A stretch of DNA of 64,000 nt from the NCBI GenBank assembly GCA_012719855.1, contig JAAXZN010000055.1:22198-86197 (forward strand). The letters are read 5' to 3'. Both the position numbers and the translations under genes were made by a program. Of this stretch, positions 8,409 to 17,374 are shown piece after piece. The notes beneath the pieces were generated by a model, which ran no database searches, was not told where the DNA came from, and worked only from the letters and a program-made list of their open reading frames with translations. Position 1 is the stretch's first letter, and the number at the start of each line of letters is the position of its first letter. The stretch is from Serratia liquefaciens (GTDB lineage Bacteria; Pseudomonadota; Gammaproteobacteria; Enterobacterales; Enterobacteriaceae).

Positions 8409-9185
8409 ATGCCTAAGTTTGCCGCCAATTTATCGATGATGTTTAACGAACTGCCGTTTTTGGAAAGGTTCGAGGCCGCCGCCGCACAGGGTTTTAAAGC
8501 CGTGGAGTTCCTGTTCCCCTATGACTATTCTGCCGAACTGCTGGCAGAAAAGCTGCGCAGCAACAGTTTGCAGCAGGTGCTGTTCAATACTGCGCCGGGC
8601 AATGCCGAAGCCGGTGAGTGGGGGCTGGCGGCAATACCAGGCCGCGAGCAGGATGCGCGTGCGGATATCGATCGTGCCCTGACTTACGCCATTGCGCTTA
8701 ACTGCCCCAACGTGCACGTAATGGCCGGCGTCGTTCCTCCGGGGGAGGACTGGCAGCGCTATCGCGCTACCTTTATCGACAATATTCGCTATGCCGCAGA
8801 CCGCTTCGCCAGGCACGGCGTTAAGGTACTGATTGAAGCGCTCAGCCCGCAGGTGAAGCCGCATTATCTGTTCTCCAGCCAACACCAGGCGGCAGAATTG
8901 GTCGAAGCCATCAACCATCCTAACGTCTTCGTTCAGTTCGACTTTTTCCATGCTCAACTGGTGGACGGCAATATCAGCGGGCTGATGCGTTCGCTGGCCG
9001 GTCGCTACGCACATATTCAGATTGCCTCGGTGCCGGAGCGGCATGAACCGGACGACGGCGAACTGAATTATCCGTGGCTGTTCGAGCAACTGGATGCCCT
9101 CGGCTATCAAGGTTGGATCGGTTGTGAATACCGGCCGCGTGGCGATACCACCGTCGGGCTTGATTGGCTAAGACCTTACCAGTAA
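8409..9185 (+). CDS. otnI: 2-oxo-tetronate isomerase (hydroxypyruvate isomerase family)
   Basis: A 258-residue TIM-barrel protein of the Hyi/OtnI group. It starts [21 protein letters not shown], as in hydroxypyruvate isomerases, and has metal/substrate residues in [16 protein letters not shown] and a terminal [10 protein letters not shown]. It interconverts 2-oxo- and 3-oxo-tetronate, linking LtnD to OtnK. It is the last enzyme gene of the operon; about 105 bases follow before the permease. Confidence 0.93.
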   Translation: MPKFAANLSMMFNELPFLERFEAAAAQGFKAVEFLFPYDYSAELLAEKLRSNSLQQVLFNTAPGNAEAGEWGLAAIPGREQDARADIDRALTYAIALNCPNVHVMAGVVPPGEDWQRYRATFIDNIRYAADRFARHGVKVLIEALSPQVKPHYLFSSQHQAAELVEAINHPNVFVQFDFFHAQLVDGNISGLMRSLAGRYAHIQIASVPERHEPDDGELNYPWLFEQLDALGYQGWIGCEYRPRGDTTVGLDWLRPYQ

Positions 9186-9290
9186 GGCACTGCGCCAACC
9201 CAGGGATTTCCAAAACATAAAAATTAAACGCACCCGTATCGCCAGCCGGCGATCGCGGTGCCTGACTCTTACCCGATTAAAGGCTATTTC

Positions 9291-10661
9291 ATGTCTACCT
9301 CTCTGCTTTTGATGATTGCCGTATTAGGTGTGGTGCTGCTCTTGCTGATGGTCATCAAGGCCAAGATCCAGCCCTTTGTCGCCTTGCTGGTGGTCAGCCT
9401 GTTGGTGGCGTTGGCCAGCGGCATTCCTACCGGCGAAGTGATGAAGGTGATGACCGCAGGTATGGGCGGCGTACTGGGTTCGGTGACCATTATCATCGGC
9501 CTGGGCGCGATGCTCGGCAGAATGATCGAACATTCTGGCGGTGCCGAATCGCTGGCCCAGCGCTTCAGCAAAGCTTTGGGGCCGAAACATACCGTGGCCG
9601 CCCTGACCATTGCCGCGTTTATTCTCGGCATTCCGGTCTTTTTCGACGTCGGCTTTATCATCCTGGCGCCGATCATCTACGGTTTTGCCAAAGTTGCTAA
9701 AGTTTCGCCGCTGAAATTTGGCCTGCCGATGGCCGGCGTAATGCTGGCGGTGCACGTCGCCCTGCCACCCCATCCGGGGCCGGTTGCCGCAGCAGGGCTA
9801 CTGAACGCCGACATTGGCTGGCTGACCATTATCGGTCTCGCGATTTGCATTCCGGTGGGGGTTATCGGTTATTTCGCTGCCAAGCATTTGAATCGTAGAA
9901 CTTATCCCCTGTCGATTGAGGTACTGGAACAGCTGCAGCTGGCGGCCCCTGAACCGGCGCCGGAAGGCAAAGCGCCATTGAGCGACCGCATCAATCCGCC
10001 TGGCGCCGGGTTGGTGGCAGCGCTGATCGTGATCCCTATCGCCATCATCATGTTGGGCACCGTTTCGGCCACGTTACTTGAACCGGGTTCCGCGCTGCGG
10101 GATGCGCTTTCGCTGCTCGGCTCTCCCGCGGTGGCCCTGATGATTGCCCTCTTGCTGGCATTCTATTTCCTGGCCATCCGTCGCGGCTGGAGCCTGCAAC
10201 ACACCAGCGACGTCATGGGGGGCGCGCTGCCGACCGCAGCCGTGGTGATCCTGGTCACCGGTGCCGGTGGCGTATTCGGCAAAGTCCTGGTGGAGTCGGG
10301 CGTGGGCAAGGCATTGGCCGACGTGCTGACCACCATCGGCCTGCCGTTGATCCCGGCAGCTTTTATCATTTCGCTGGCGCTACGCGCCTCCCAGGGGTCC
10401 GCCACCGTGGCTATCCTGACAACCGGTGGCCTGCTGTCAGAGGCGGTTATCGGGCTCAATCCGCTACAGCTGGTGCTGGTCACCCTTGCCACCTGCTTTG
10501 GCGGTCTGGGTTTGTCGCATGTGAATGACTCCGGCTTTTGGATCGTCACCAAATACCTCGGACTTTCGGTCGCCGATGGCCTGAAAACCTGGACGGTACT
10601 GACGACGATCCTCGGCCTGAGCGGTTTCCTGTTCACCTGGTTACTGTGGCTGGCGGTGTAA
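9291..10661 (+). CDS. ygbN: GntP-family permease, probable four-carbon sugar acid importer
   Basis: A 456-residue inner-membrane protein with about 12-14 hydrophobic helices, of the GntP gluconate:H+ symporter family. Family features include PLKFGLPMAGVMLAVHVALPPHPGP near residue 140 and RASQGSATVA near residue 370. I placed the start at the ATG at 9291 (MSTSLLLMI), since the in-frame GTG 11 codons earlier would add a polar leader not usual for the family. It is downstream of otnI and most likely imports threonate or a related acid for the same pathway. This matches the position of E. coli ygbN. Confidence 0.9.
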   Translation: MSTSLLLMIAVLGVVLLLLMVIKAKIQPFVALLVVSLLVALASGIPTGEVMKVMTAGMGGVLGSVTIIIGLGAMLGRMIEHSGGAESLAQRFSKALGPKHTVAALTIAAFILGIPVFFDVGFIILAPIIYGFAKVAKVSPLKFGLPMAGVMLAVHVALPPHPGPVAAAGLLNADIGWLTIIGLAICIPVGVIGYFAAKHLNRRTYPLSIEVLEQLQLAAPEPAPEGKAPLSDRINPPGAGLVAALIVIPIAIIMLGTVSATLLEPGSALRDALSLLGSPAVALMIALLLAFYFLAIRRGWSLQHTSDVMGGALPTAAVVILVTGAGGVFGKVLVESGVGKALADVLTTIGLPLIPAAFIISLALRASQGSATVAILTTGGLLSEAVIGLNPLQLVLVTLATCFGGLGLSHVNDSGFWIVTKYLGLSVADGLKTWTVLTTILGLSGFLFTWLLWLAV

Positions 10662-10674
10662 TTTCTCTGGCATA

Positions 10675-10703
10675 CTGCACAGACCGCCTCTCGCTCTGTG
10701 CAG
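10675..10703 (+). other. Hairpin overlapping the ribosome site of the acetyltransferase gene
   Basis: Two 9-base arms (CTGCACAGA and TCTGTGCAG) with an 11-base loop lie between ygbN and the next gene. The right arm runs into CAGGAAAA, the ribosome site of the gene at 10713. There is no T-run, so it may reduce translation or mark the end of the ygbN message rather than be a classical terminator. Confidence 0.5.
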
Positions 10704-10712
10704 GAAAACATA

Positions 10713-11243
10713 ATGCCTCTTATCACTACCGCACCGCTGTTGCTTACCGAACGTTTACGCCTTGATGCACATACGCTGGACGACTTTGATTCGTTGGCCG
10801 CCATGTGGGCCGATCCTGAAGTGGTACGTTATATCGGCGGCACGCCGAGGGATCGTGAAGATTCCTGGGGCCGCCTGATGCGCTATGTAGGCCACTGGGC
10901 GTTGCTGGGTTATGGCTACTGGGCAGTGCGCGATAAAGTCAGCGGCGCTTACCTTGGCGGCATCGGTTTTTCCGACTTTCAGCGCGATATCCATCCGGCG
11001 CTTGATGCCCCAGAAATGGGCTGGACGCTGGTAACCTCGGCACAGGGTAAAGGCTATGCCACCGAAGCGCTGCGCGCGGCTTTGGCCTGGGGAAAAGACC
11101 ATTTACCGGGCGATAAGGCGGTATGCATTATCTCACCGGAAAATCAGCCCTCCCTGGCACTGGCGAAGAAAGTCGGTTTCCGCGAAAGCCATCGCAGCGA
11201 GTACCATCAAAGCCCGATCCTGGTGATGCACTGCCCGCTATGA
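10713..11243 (+). CDS. GNAT N-acetyltransferase, RimJ/RimL-like
   Basis: A 176-residue acetyltransferase of the RimJ/RimL type. It begins ITTAPLLLTERLRLDAHTLDD, typical of this group, and shows the acetyl-CoA loop SAQGKGYATEALRAAL around residue 110 and ENQPSLALAKKVGF near the end. It acetylates an amine of unknown identity. The ATG at 10713 follows AGGAAA; an upstream GTG at 10698 lies inside a hairpin and was not chosen. It converges with the LysR gene and overlaps its end by six bases. Confidence 0.85.
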   Translation: MPLITTAPLLLTERLRLDAHTLDDFDSLAAMWADPEVVRYIGGTPRDREDSWGRLMRYVGHWALLGYGYWAVRDKVSGAYLGGIGFSDFQRDIHPALDAPEMGWTLVTSAQGKGYATEALRAALAWGKDHLPGDKAVCIISPENQPSLALAKKVGFRESHRSEYHQSPILVMHCPL

Positions 11244-12125
11244 GCCGGCAACCTGACCCGACGCGGTAGCCAAAGCCACCTGAACAAAGTTATCCCGCAG
11301 CGCATCAGGCTGCTGCGGGTTCCAGGCGATACCGACTTGCCATTGGGTCTGTTCGCCGCTAAGCGGCAGAATATCGATGCCCGCCGGCGCAATATGCGTG
11401 ACGCTGTGCGGCAGCAGAGCAACGCCAATGCCGGCGGCAACCAGCGCCAGCAAGGTTTGAATATCACCGGCCTGCTGTACCACGTTGGGTGCCAGTTGAT
11501 GGGCGGCAATAAAGCGCAGCGACTGGTCGCTCAGCCCGCGTCCACGCTTGGGCGTCAACTGTAACAGCGGCAAGGTATTGAATTGCTCCATCAGGGTGTC
11601 CGCCCGCAGCGCCAGCGCCGAAGGCGCCGCCAGCACCAATCGGTCACTCAGCAACGCACTGGCGCGCAACGGCGTACTGACAGGTAATCGCACAAATCCC
11701 ACCTGCAGCTCCCCCTGCAATAGCAACTGATATTGCCGTTCAGAAGGCAAGTCTTCCACCCCCACGGCAACCTCGGGAAAGCGATGACGGAAAGCGGCCA
11801 CCAACTGTGGCGCCAGATGAAAGCTGGACAGGCCAAAGCCTATTGCCAACCGCCCCGCCTCCCCCCGTACCACCTGCACGGCTCGCTGCTGAAACTGCAG
11901 ATGCTGAGCGACTAACGTTTGAGCTTCAGGATAGAGCCGTTGGCCGCTGGCGGTCAGTTGCGCCCCCTGACGGCCACGGTTAAACAAGCGGGCGCCCAGC
12001 AGCGTTTCCAACGCCTGGATCTGTTTGCTCAGCGCCGGCTGGGTGATGCATAACCGCTCTGCCGCCACACGATAATTGCCCTGTTCGGCCAGCACCACGA
12101 AGGCGCGTAGTTGTCGTATATCCAT
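11238..12125 (-). CDS. LysR-family transcriptional regulator
   Basis: A 295-residue LysR regulator with an N-terminal helix-turn-helix (MDIRQLRAFVVLAEQGNY, then ITQPALSKQIQALE) and a periplasmic-binding-like effector domain. It is divergent from the nitrilase gene, which is probably its target. The effector could be an amide or nitrile-derived acid, but this is not visible from sequence. The intergenic region carries an inverted repeat at 12154-12174 of the usual LysR form. Its 3' end overlaps the acetyltransferase gene tail to tail. Confidence 0.9.
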   Translation of the reverse strand: MDIRQLRAFVVLAEQGNYRVAAERLCITQPALSKQIQALETLLGARLFNRGRQGAQLTASGQRLYPEAQTLVAQHLQFQQRAVQVVRGEAGRLAIGFGLSSFHLAPQLVAAFRHRFPEVAVGVEDLPSERQYQLLLQGELQVGFVRLPVSTPLRASALLSDRLVLAAPSALALRADTLMEQFNTLPLLQLTPKRGRGLSDQSLRFIAAHQLAPNVVQQAGDIQTLLALVAAGIGVALLPHSVTHIAPAGIDILPLSGEQTQWQVGIAWNPQQPDALRDNFVQVALATASGQVAGS

Positions 12126-12153
12126 TCCATTCAGTTATCAAAAAAGGAATTTA

Positions 12154-12174
12154 ATTGATTATACAGTAATCAAT
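12154..12174. promoter_or_regulatory. LysR-type operator between regulator and nitrilase genes
   Basis: Eight-base arms ATTGATTA and TAATCAAT flank a five-base centre, containing the T-N11-A pattern of LysR sites. A further half-site, TAATCAA, follows about 20 bases downstream (near 12186). Position between the divergent genes supports autoregulation and nitrilase control. Confidence 0.6.
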
Positions 12175-12219
12175 GGCTTTGCTGTAATCAACGCCAGATA
12201 ACAGCCAAAAGGTAATCCT

Positions 12220-13203
12220 ATGACAAACTCTCTACGCGCCGCGACGGTGCAGTTTCAGCATCGCGCCAATGATAAAAACTACAACCTGTCGGTGATCGAG
12301 GGCTTTATCACCCGCGCCGCCACCGAACAGATCCAGCTGCTGACCTTCCCGGAAATGTGCATCACCGGCTATTGGCACGTACGCCACCTCAGCGCAGGTG
12401 AAATTGGCGCACTGGCGGAGCCCATCGCCGACAGCCCCTCGCTGGCGCGCATTCGCCCGCTGGCCGAACGCTATAACATGGCGATCGGCGTCGGACTGAT
12501 TGAACTGGGAGACGACGGCAAATATTACAATGCCTACGCCGTCTGCCTGCCCGACGGCAAGCTTCACGTTCACCGTAAACTGCATGCTTTTGAACACCCG
12601 GCGATAGCCAGCGGCGACAGTTTCACCGTGTTTGACACCCCATGGGGTATCCGAATGGGGGTGCTGATCTGTTGGGACAATAACCTGGTGGAGAATGTCC
12701 GTGCGACCGCATTGCTGGGGGCAGAGGTGTTGTTGGCGCCGCATCAGACCGGCGGTACTCATTCGCGTAGCCCGCACGGCATGAAGCCGATCCCTCTGGA
12801 AATTTGGCAACGGCGGCAGGAGGATCCGGCGGCGATAGAGGCAGCTTTTCGGGGCGAACACGGGCGTGGCTGGCTGATGCGCTGGCTCCCGGCACGTGCC
12901 CATGACAATGGTTTGTTTGTGTTATTCAGCAACGGAGTAGGACGTGACGATGACGAAGTGCGTACCGGCAATGCGATGATCCTCGACCCCTATGGCCGCA
13001 TTCTGGCGGAAACCTGGGCGGCAGAAGACAAGATGGTCACGGCCACGATTGATTTTTCGCTGATCCCGCTCAGTACGGGCCGTCGCTGGATCCACGGTCG
13101 TCGACCGGCCCTGTACGACATTCTTACGCAGCCGCAAGGCTATGAGCGAGATGCCCGTAGCGCGCGTTTTTCATCTGAGCCGGCACAGAAACTGGGCAAG
13201 TGA
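12220..13203 (+). CDS. Carbon-nitrogen hydrolase (nitrilase superfamily)
   Basis: A 327-residue nitrilase-fold enzyme. The catalytic triad is visible: Glu in LLTFPEMCITGY near residue 46, Lys in HRKLHAFEHP near residue 122, and Cys in GVLICWDNN near residue 155. Such enzymes hydrolyse amides, nitriles or N-carbamoyl compounds; the substrate is not fixed by these motifs. The start follows AAAGGT. It is alone on its strand and is followed by a strong bidirectional terminator shared with ompX. The divergent LysR gene is its likely regulator. Confidence 0.9.
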   Translation: MTNSLRAATVQFQHRANDKNYNLSVIEGFITRAATEQIQLLTFPEMCITGYWHVRHLSAGEIGALAEPIADSPSLARIRPLAERYNMAIGVGLIELGDDGKYYNAYAVCLPDGKLHVHRKLHAFEHPAIASGDSFTVFDTPWGIRMGVLICWDNNLVENVRATALLGAEVLLAPHQTGGTHSRSPHGMKPIPLEIWQRRQEDPAAIEAAFRGEHGRGWLMRWLPARAHDNGLFVLFSNGVGRDDDEVRTGNAMILDPYGRILAETWAAEDKMVTATIDFSLIPLSTGRRWIHGRRPALYDILTQPQGYERDARSARFSSEPAQKLGK

Positions 13204-13222
13204 CCGACGCCGAATGACAGGT

Positions 13223-13251
13223 AAAAAAAATCCGCCCGAAGGCGGATTTTT
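13223..13251. terminator. Bidirectional terminator between the nitrilase gene and ompX
   Basis: TCCGCC and GGCGGA form a stem with a four-base loop (CGAA on the plus strand, the stable TTCG on the minus strand), flanked by an A8 run on the left and T5 on the right. It therefore gives a U-tract to transcripts from both sides. Confidence 0.9.
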
Positions 13252-13304
13252 ATCTGATGTGGCTGACTGCGCCACATGCTCATGCCCGCAGGCATGGAGA
13301 AATC

Positions 13305-13823
13305 TTAGAAACGGTAGCCTACGCCAACGCTCCAGATACCAACGTCAACGCTGCGGATACGGCTCTGCTCGTAACCAACGTCCAGCGCTACGTCCTGGAT
13401 TGGGTTGAACTGCAGGCCAGCACCGTAGGTGAAGCCGTAGTCGCTGCTGCCGTTACGGTCGGAACCGTTTTGAGCGTTGTCGATGTTTTTACCGTAACCA
13501 ACACCCACTACACCGTAGATGCTTGCCCAGTCGTTGAAGCGGTAAGCTGGACCGGCAGTGATAGAGTTGTACTGAGCTTTACCGTAGTAACCGTTCTCAG
13601 AACCGTTCTTCTCTACGTGGGTAAAGGAACCGATAACACCCAGTGGGTTGTTGTCGAACTCGTAACGGTATTTCAGGTTGAAACCGTCGGCTTTGTTAGC
13701 AACGCCTTGGAGATCACCCTGCGCATAGCCAGCGGATACGGTGCTCTGACCAGCGAATGCGGTACCTGCGGTTACTGCTAAGACACAGGCTGCTACTGCG
13801 GAAAGACATGCAATTTTTTTCAT
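13305..13823 (-). CDS. ompX: Outer-membrane protein X
   Basis: A 172-residue eight-stranded outer-membrane barrel of the OmpX/Ail family. The signal peptide ends TAGTAFA after residue 24, leaving a 148-residue mature protein, the same as E. coli OmpX. The mature part starts GQSTVSAGYAQGD and ends with the aromatic VGVGYRF needed for BAM insertion. I start at the ATG at 13823 with GAGGTGGTT directly upstream, rather than two codons earlier. It is divergent from rhtA as in E. coli. Ail/OmpX proteins affect adhesion and serum resistance in relatives; this is family knowledge only. Confidence 0.96.
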   Translation of the reverse strand: MKKIACLSAVAACVLAVTAGTAFAGQSTVSAGYAQGDLQGVANKADGFNLKYRYEFDNNPLGVIGSFTHVEKNGSENGYYGKAQYNSITAGPAYRFNDWASIYGVVGVGYGKNIDNAQNGSDRNGSSDYGFTYGAGLQFNPIQDVALDVGYEQSRIRSVDVGIWSVGVGYRF

Positions 13824-14219
13824 AACCACCTCAAACGCGTTATATTTTTAAGTAAATCCATTTGTTCATGCATTGAAAATATAACAAAAATTAGCGTGAA
13901 ACTCTGCCTTAAAATGAGTGTCTAATGCTTTATATCGTGTAACATTAGATTTCAAGAACAGTGTATCTACTTCATTTCGCTCTATTTTCGAGCCGCATTC
14001 TACGCGTTTCTGTGATAAGAATCACCTATTTAATATCCAGACAATTCTTAAAAAAAGCGCACTTTTTGACCATAAAAGCCGTTCTGGCGCCGTAAGCCAG
14101 CGCTTTTTTTCGTTGAAAATGCTTTTCTCAGACACATTTACCGCAATTCATTTACACTGCCGTCATCCAAACATCGACCTCTTCCCAAATCCTGGGAAAT
14201 GCATAAAAGGCTCTAAAGG
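13824..14219. other. ompX-rhtA intergenic region, about 400 bases, no gene seen
   Basis: This AT-rich stretch should hold the promoters of the divergent ompX and rhtA genes and a long ompX leader. The only clear structure is near 14090-14110, where CTGGC and GCCAG can pair just before CGC and a run of seven T, resembling an intrinsic terminator pointing towards rhtA. A reading frame at 13918-14277 overlaps the rhtA start and has no ribosome site, so I do not call it. Confidence 0.5.
14090..14111 (+). terminator. Possible terminator or attenuator upstream of rhtA
   Basis: A five-base stem (CTGGC/GCCAG) with a short loop is followed by CGC and seven T residues. It is about 110 bases before the rhtA ATG with no annotated gene in front of it. 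It may end a leader or small RNA transcribed from the ompX-rhtA gap. The stem is short, so the call is weak. Confidence 0.35.
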
Positions 14220-15107
14220 ATGTCTTCGTCTGCAACCGCAAAAGCGTCTTCTACGCTGCTGCCAATCTGCCTGTTGATCATCGCTATGGTCTCCATCCAA
14301 AGCGGTGCCTCGCTGGCCAAAAGCCTGTTCCCGCTGGTCGGCGCAGAAGGCATCACCACGCTGCGTTTGAGTATCGGCACGCTGATCCTCTTTATTATCT
14401 TCCGCCCGTGGCGCATGCGATTTGCCGCCGGGAGCCGGTTACCGTTGTTCATTTACGGCCTGGCGCTGGGCGCGATGAATTACCTGTTCTATCTTTCCCT
14501 GCGCACTCTGCCGCTCGGCATCGCCGTGGCATTGGAGTTCACCGGCCCGCTGGCGGTCGCCATGTTCTCTTCACGCCGCGCGATTGACTTTTTGTGGGTG
14601 GCACTGGCGATCGCCGGGCTCTGGTTCCTGCTGCCGTTGGGCCATGACATGGGCAGCATCGATCCCTTCGGCGCCGCCTGTGCACTGGGTGCAGGTGCCT
14701 GCTGGGCGGTCTACATTATCTGCGGCCAGAAAGCCGGTGGCGACCACGGGCCGGGTACCGTCGCGGTGGGGTCACTGATTGCCGCCGTGGTGTTTTGCCC
14801 GATTGGCGCCTGGCAAGCCGGCAGCGCACTGCTGAACGTTGATATCCTGCCGGTCGCACTGGCCGTAGCTATCCTCTCCACCGCGCTGCCCTACTCGCTG
14901 GAAATTATCGCGTTGCCAAAAATACCGGCGCGGACTTTCGGCACATTGATGAGCCTGGAACCGGCACTGGCGGCGCTTTCGGGCATGCTGTTCCTGAACG
15001 AACACCTGACGACGATTCAATGGTTGGCGCTGGCAGCGATCATTACCGCCTCCATGGGGGCGACCCTGACCATCAAACCCAAACCGCAAATCGAAAACCT
15101 GTCCTGA
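14220..15107 (+). CDS. rhtA: Threonine/homoserine exporter, DMT superfamily
   Basis: A 295-residue ten-helix EamA transporter. It shares long stretches with E. coli RhtA such as SIQSGASLAKSLFPLVG, GIAVALEFTGPLAVA and AILSTALPYSLE, and the gene order ompX-rhtA-dps is conserved. RhtA exports homoserine and threonine. The ribosome site is unusual: CTAAAGG is directly against the ATG with almost no spacer, so translation may be weak or a slightly later start may be used. Confidence 0.95.
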   Translation: MSSSATAKASSTLLPICLLIIAMVSIQSGASLAKSLFPLVGAEGITTLRLSIGTLILFIIFRPWRMRFAAGSRLPLFIYGLALGAMNYLFYLSLRTLPLGIAVALEFTGPLAVAMFSSRRAIDFLWVALAIAGLWFLLPLGHDMGSIDPFGAACALGAGACWAVYIICGQKAGGDHGPGTVAVGSLIAAVVFCPIGAWQAGSALLNVDILPVALAVAILSTALPYSLEIIALPKIPARTFGTLMSLEPALAALSGMLFLNEHLTTIQWLALAAIITASMGATLTIKPKPQIENLS

Positions 15108-15119
15108 GTATTGGCTACG

Positions 15120-15147
15120 CCTGCATTTGCCCAAAGCGGAATGCAGG
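15120..15147 (+). terminator. Weak hairpin terminator after rhtA
   Basis: Eight-base arms CCTGCATT and AATGCAGG with a 12-base loop lie 12 bases after the rhtA stop. A T-rich but interrupted tract follows some bases later, so termination is plausible but not strong. Confidence 0.45.
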
Positions 15148-15252
15148 CGGGTTAACTGTTTTCACACTGGCAAACAGGCATAATTCTCCCCACAGTCCCC
15201 CCGCGTTGTTATGGAAATAAACCCGACAGGGTTAACCACATGGAGAATCAAA

Positions 15253-15720
15253 GTGATTTATAACACTCTGTTTAACCCACGCTATGGCCGTGGGCTGTCA
15301 CCGATACTGATTGAGACACTCACCGCTGTGCGCCAATACGATCTCGCCGAGCTGGCACAGGGGCGGCATGAGATAAAGGGTGAGAAGATCTTTATGGAAG
15401 TGATGACGCTAACCACCGGGCCAGCGGAAACCAGGCGTGCAGAGCTGCACCAGGAATATGCCGTCATCCATCTGCTCCTCGGCGGCGAAGAACGCATTGA
15501 TTATGGTTTGCCGGGGGATTGGCAAAGTGAGTTGCCTTATGACGAACTGCACGATGTGCAACTGCTGGAGATCAAACGTCACCGCCAGACGCTGGCAATG
15601 TTTCCCGGCATGTACGCCATATTTTTGCCTCATGAGCCGCACAAAGTCGCTTGCCAACTAAATGCGCCGATGCCAATCAAAAAAGCGGTGGTAAGCGTGC
15701 ATTACACCCTGCTGCTGTAA
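15253..15720 (+). CDS. YhcH/YjgK/YiaL (EbgC-like) family protein
   Basis: About 155 residues of the DUF386/YhcH family, a cupin-like fold found with sialic-acid, galactoside and sugar operons. Recognisable parts are IKGEKIFMEVMTLTT, HQEYAVIHLLLGGEERI and the metal-binding FLPHEPHKVAC near the end. I prefer the GTG start at 15253 because GGAG lies eight bases upstream and the protein then begins with IYNTLF as in relatives; an in-frame ATG at 15211 would add 14 residues. A role as a sugar anomer-handling protein is family-level inference, and no sugar operon adjoins it here. Confidence 0.82.
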   Translation: MIYNTLFNPRYGRGLSPILIETLTAVRQYDLAELAQGRHEIKGEKIFMEVMTLTTGPAETRRAELHQEYAVIHLLLGGEERIDYGLPGDWQSELPYDELHDVQLLEIKRHRQTLAMFPGMYAIFLPHEPHKVACQLNAPMPIKKAVVSVHYTLLL

Positions 15721-15777
15721 CCGGCCAGTCGATCTGGATGACCTGCCTCCCATCGCGCGGCGCTAAAGCCACCCTGA

Positions 15778-16317
15778 TCAGTGCTGGGACAAAGCGCGGA
15801 TAAACCTCGCCGTCTGCTCAGGCGAGCGCAGTTGGATAAAACGGATATGTCGATACCGGGCATCGTTCATGTCCGCAAGGTAGCCGGCCCGGTTTTTACG
15901 GTAGGTTTTGATGGTCCATAAAACGATGGAATCACGGCTGAAAAAGGAACGGCGGAAGCTCTCGCGGTTACCGGTGCCGGGCCACAACTCGGTACCTTGC
16001 CATGCACGTGTAGCGGCACGACGCACCGCCTGAAACAACGTACGACAGAAGCCGTAATCTACCCACACCACCCAATCAACGCTTTCCCATTTAATCGTTT
16101 TGGTTCGGCTGTAATTGCCGTCAAGCACCCAGCCGGACTCTGCCGCGGCCAGCGCCTGCGCGAGCTGCGCCAAAAACTCGTCATCGGGTGTCCCCTGCCA
16201 TTGCGGGCGCCAAAACAGCTTGTCCAGCTCGATATGAGGCAGCGCAAACTTTGCCGCTAGCTGGCGCGCCACCGTACTTTTGCCACTGCCACTGGTTCCA
16301 ACGACGTTAATTTTCAT
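15778..16317 (-). CDS. P-loop nucleotide kinase-like protein (AAA/adenylate-kinase-like)
   Basis: A 179-residue P-loop NTPase. Walker A is GTSGSGKST at residues 7-15, followed by PHIELDKLFW, which is common in small 'topology modulation' FlaR-type kinases, then WVLDGNYS and WVVWVDYG (Walker B-like). A substrate-specific role is unknown; these proteins are usually annotated as adenylate-kinase-like. It stands alone on the minus strand between convergent YhcH and divergent dps, with a weak ribosome site. Confidence 0.8.
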   Translation of the reverse strand: MKINVVGTSGSGKSTVARQLAAKFALPHIELDKLFWRPQWQGTPDDEFLAQLAQALAAAESGWVLDGNYSRTKTIKWESVDWVVWVDYGFCRTLFQAVRRAATRAWQGTELWPGTGNRESFRRSFFSRDSIVLWTIKTYRKNRAGYLADMNDARYRHIRFIQLRSPEQTARFIRALSQH

Positions 16318-16711
16318 GGGAGCGAATTCTGAAATGGGGGAAAATAGCTTAGCGGGATGTTATTCGTCTATCAATATGAATTAGCAGGCAATTAATAAAA
16401 TGAAATAGAAATGAATCAGAATGCGTAATCTTTATAAAAAATACAAATGAAAATGGTTATTAAACTCCTTTCTGAAATTATTACCACGCGGAACTACTTC
16501 CGCGAGAAGACGCCACTAAATACACTTACAATTCATAGATTTGAGAGAAAAATACATATATCACCATAACCCTACCCTTACAGGAGTTAATTTTCAATTC
16601 GTTATAACCTATTTATCCGATAGCCATTTTCGGCCTGCAAAATGCTATATCGCTGCTATAATTACCCCCGTAACAAAAATAGGACAACGAACTAACGAGA
16701 GGATATCTGAT
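16318..16711. other. AT-rich region upstream of dps, no further gene seen
   Basis: Nearly 400 bases without a convincing gene. It contains the dps promoter at 16654-16662 and is AT-rich, which would suit binding of nucleoid proteins such as H-NS or Fis that control dps in E. coli (family knowledge). The dps reading frame extends upstream to 16541 without a stop but has no ribosome site there. Confidence 0.6.
16654..16662 (+). promoter_or_regulatory. dps promoter, extended -10 element
   Basis: TGCTATAAT is an extended -10 with the C preferred by stationary-phase sigma-38 just before TATAAT. It lies about 50 bases upstream of the dps ATG. There is no good -35, which also fits sigma-38 use. Start of transcription is inferred. 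Confidence 0.6.
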
Positions 16712-17215
16712 ATGAGTACCGCTAAACTGGTGAAAACGAAATCTTCTGAGCTGCTTTACACTCGTAATGACATGGACGAAAAAACCAAACTGGAAGCCAT
16801 CAAGGCGTTGAACCATCAGGTTGTTCAATTTACCGACCTGTCGTTGATCACCAAGCAGGCACACTGGAACATGCGTGGCGCCAACTTCATTGCTGTGCAT
16901 GAAATGCTGGACGGGTTCCGCACCGCCATCATCGATCACCTGGACACTTTTGCCGAGCGCGTGGTGCAGTTGGGCGGCGTGGCATTGGGTACCGTGCAGG
17001 TCGTGAACGACAAGACTCCGCTGAAAAGCTATCCAACCAACATCCACAGCGTGCAGGAACACCTGAAAGCGCTGGCCGATCGCTACGGTGTGGCGGCGAA
17101 CGACATTCGCAAGGCCATCACAGAAGTCGCCGATGAAGATACCGCGGATATGTTCACCGCAGCTTCACGCGATCTGGACAAGTTCCTGTGGTTTATCGAG
17201 TCCAACATCGAATAA
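16712..17215 (+). CDS. dps: DNA protection during starvation ferritin-like protein
   Basis: A 167-residue Dps protein. It forms a 12-mer that binds DNA and oxidises Fe2+ with H2O2. The ferroxidase residues are all present at the E. coli positions: His51, His63, Asp67, Asp78 and Glu82. The lysine-rich N-terminus ([12 protein letters not shown]) is the DNA-binding tail. The start at 16712 follows GAGAGGATA. Neighbour order rhtA...dps...glnH is as in E. coli, and a hairpin terminator follows. Confidence 0.97.
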   Translation: MSTAKLVKTKSSELLYTRNDMDEKTKLEAIKALNHQVVQFTDLSLITKQAHWNMRGANFIAVHEMLDGFRTAIIDHLDTFAERVVQLGGVALGTVQVVNDKTPLKSYPTNIHSVQEHLKALADRYGVAANDIRKAITEVADEDTADMFTAASRDLDKFLWFIESNIE

Positions 17216-17258
17216 ATCTGCGCGACAGACAATCAAAGCGTTCCGCATTGCGGGATTG

Positions 17259-17293
17259 AACAGGCTGCGGGCTTTGCCCCAGCCTGTTTTTCT
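17259..17293 (+). terminator. Rho-independent terminator of dps
   Basis: AACAGGCT pairs with AGCCTGTT, with an inner GGGC/GCCC pairing across a small bulge, followed by TTTTCTTTT. It lies about 45 bases beyond the dps stop. Confidence 0.85.
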
Positions 17294-17374
17294 TTTGCGA
17301 CGCTTGAATTGCTCAAAAAACAGCCCATAGTAGATAAAACGAACTGACGAAGGCCCAACACAAGCGAGGTGATC

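Noticed and set aside
13257..13781. Plus-strand frame opposite ompX
   Set aside because: Val/Thr-rich shadow of the ompX gene; OmpX is the real product.
13918..14277. 119-residue frame before rhtA
   Set aside because: Overlaps the rhtA start, no ribosome site, AT-rich non-coding composition.
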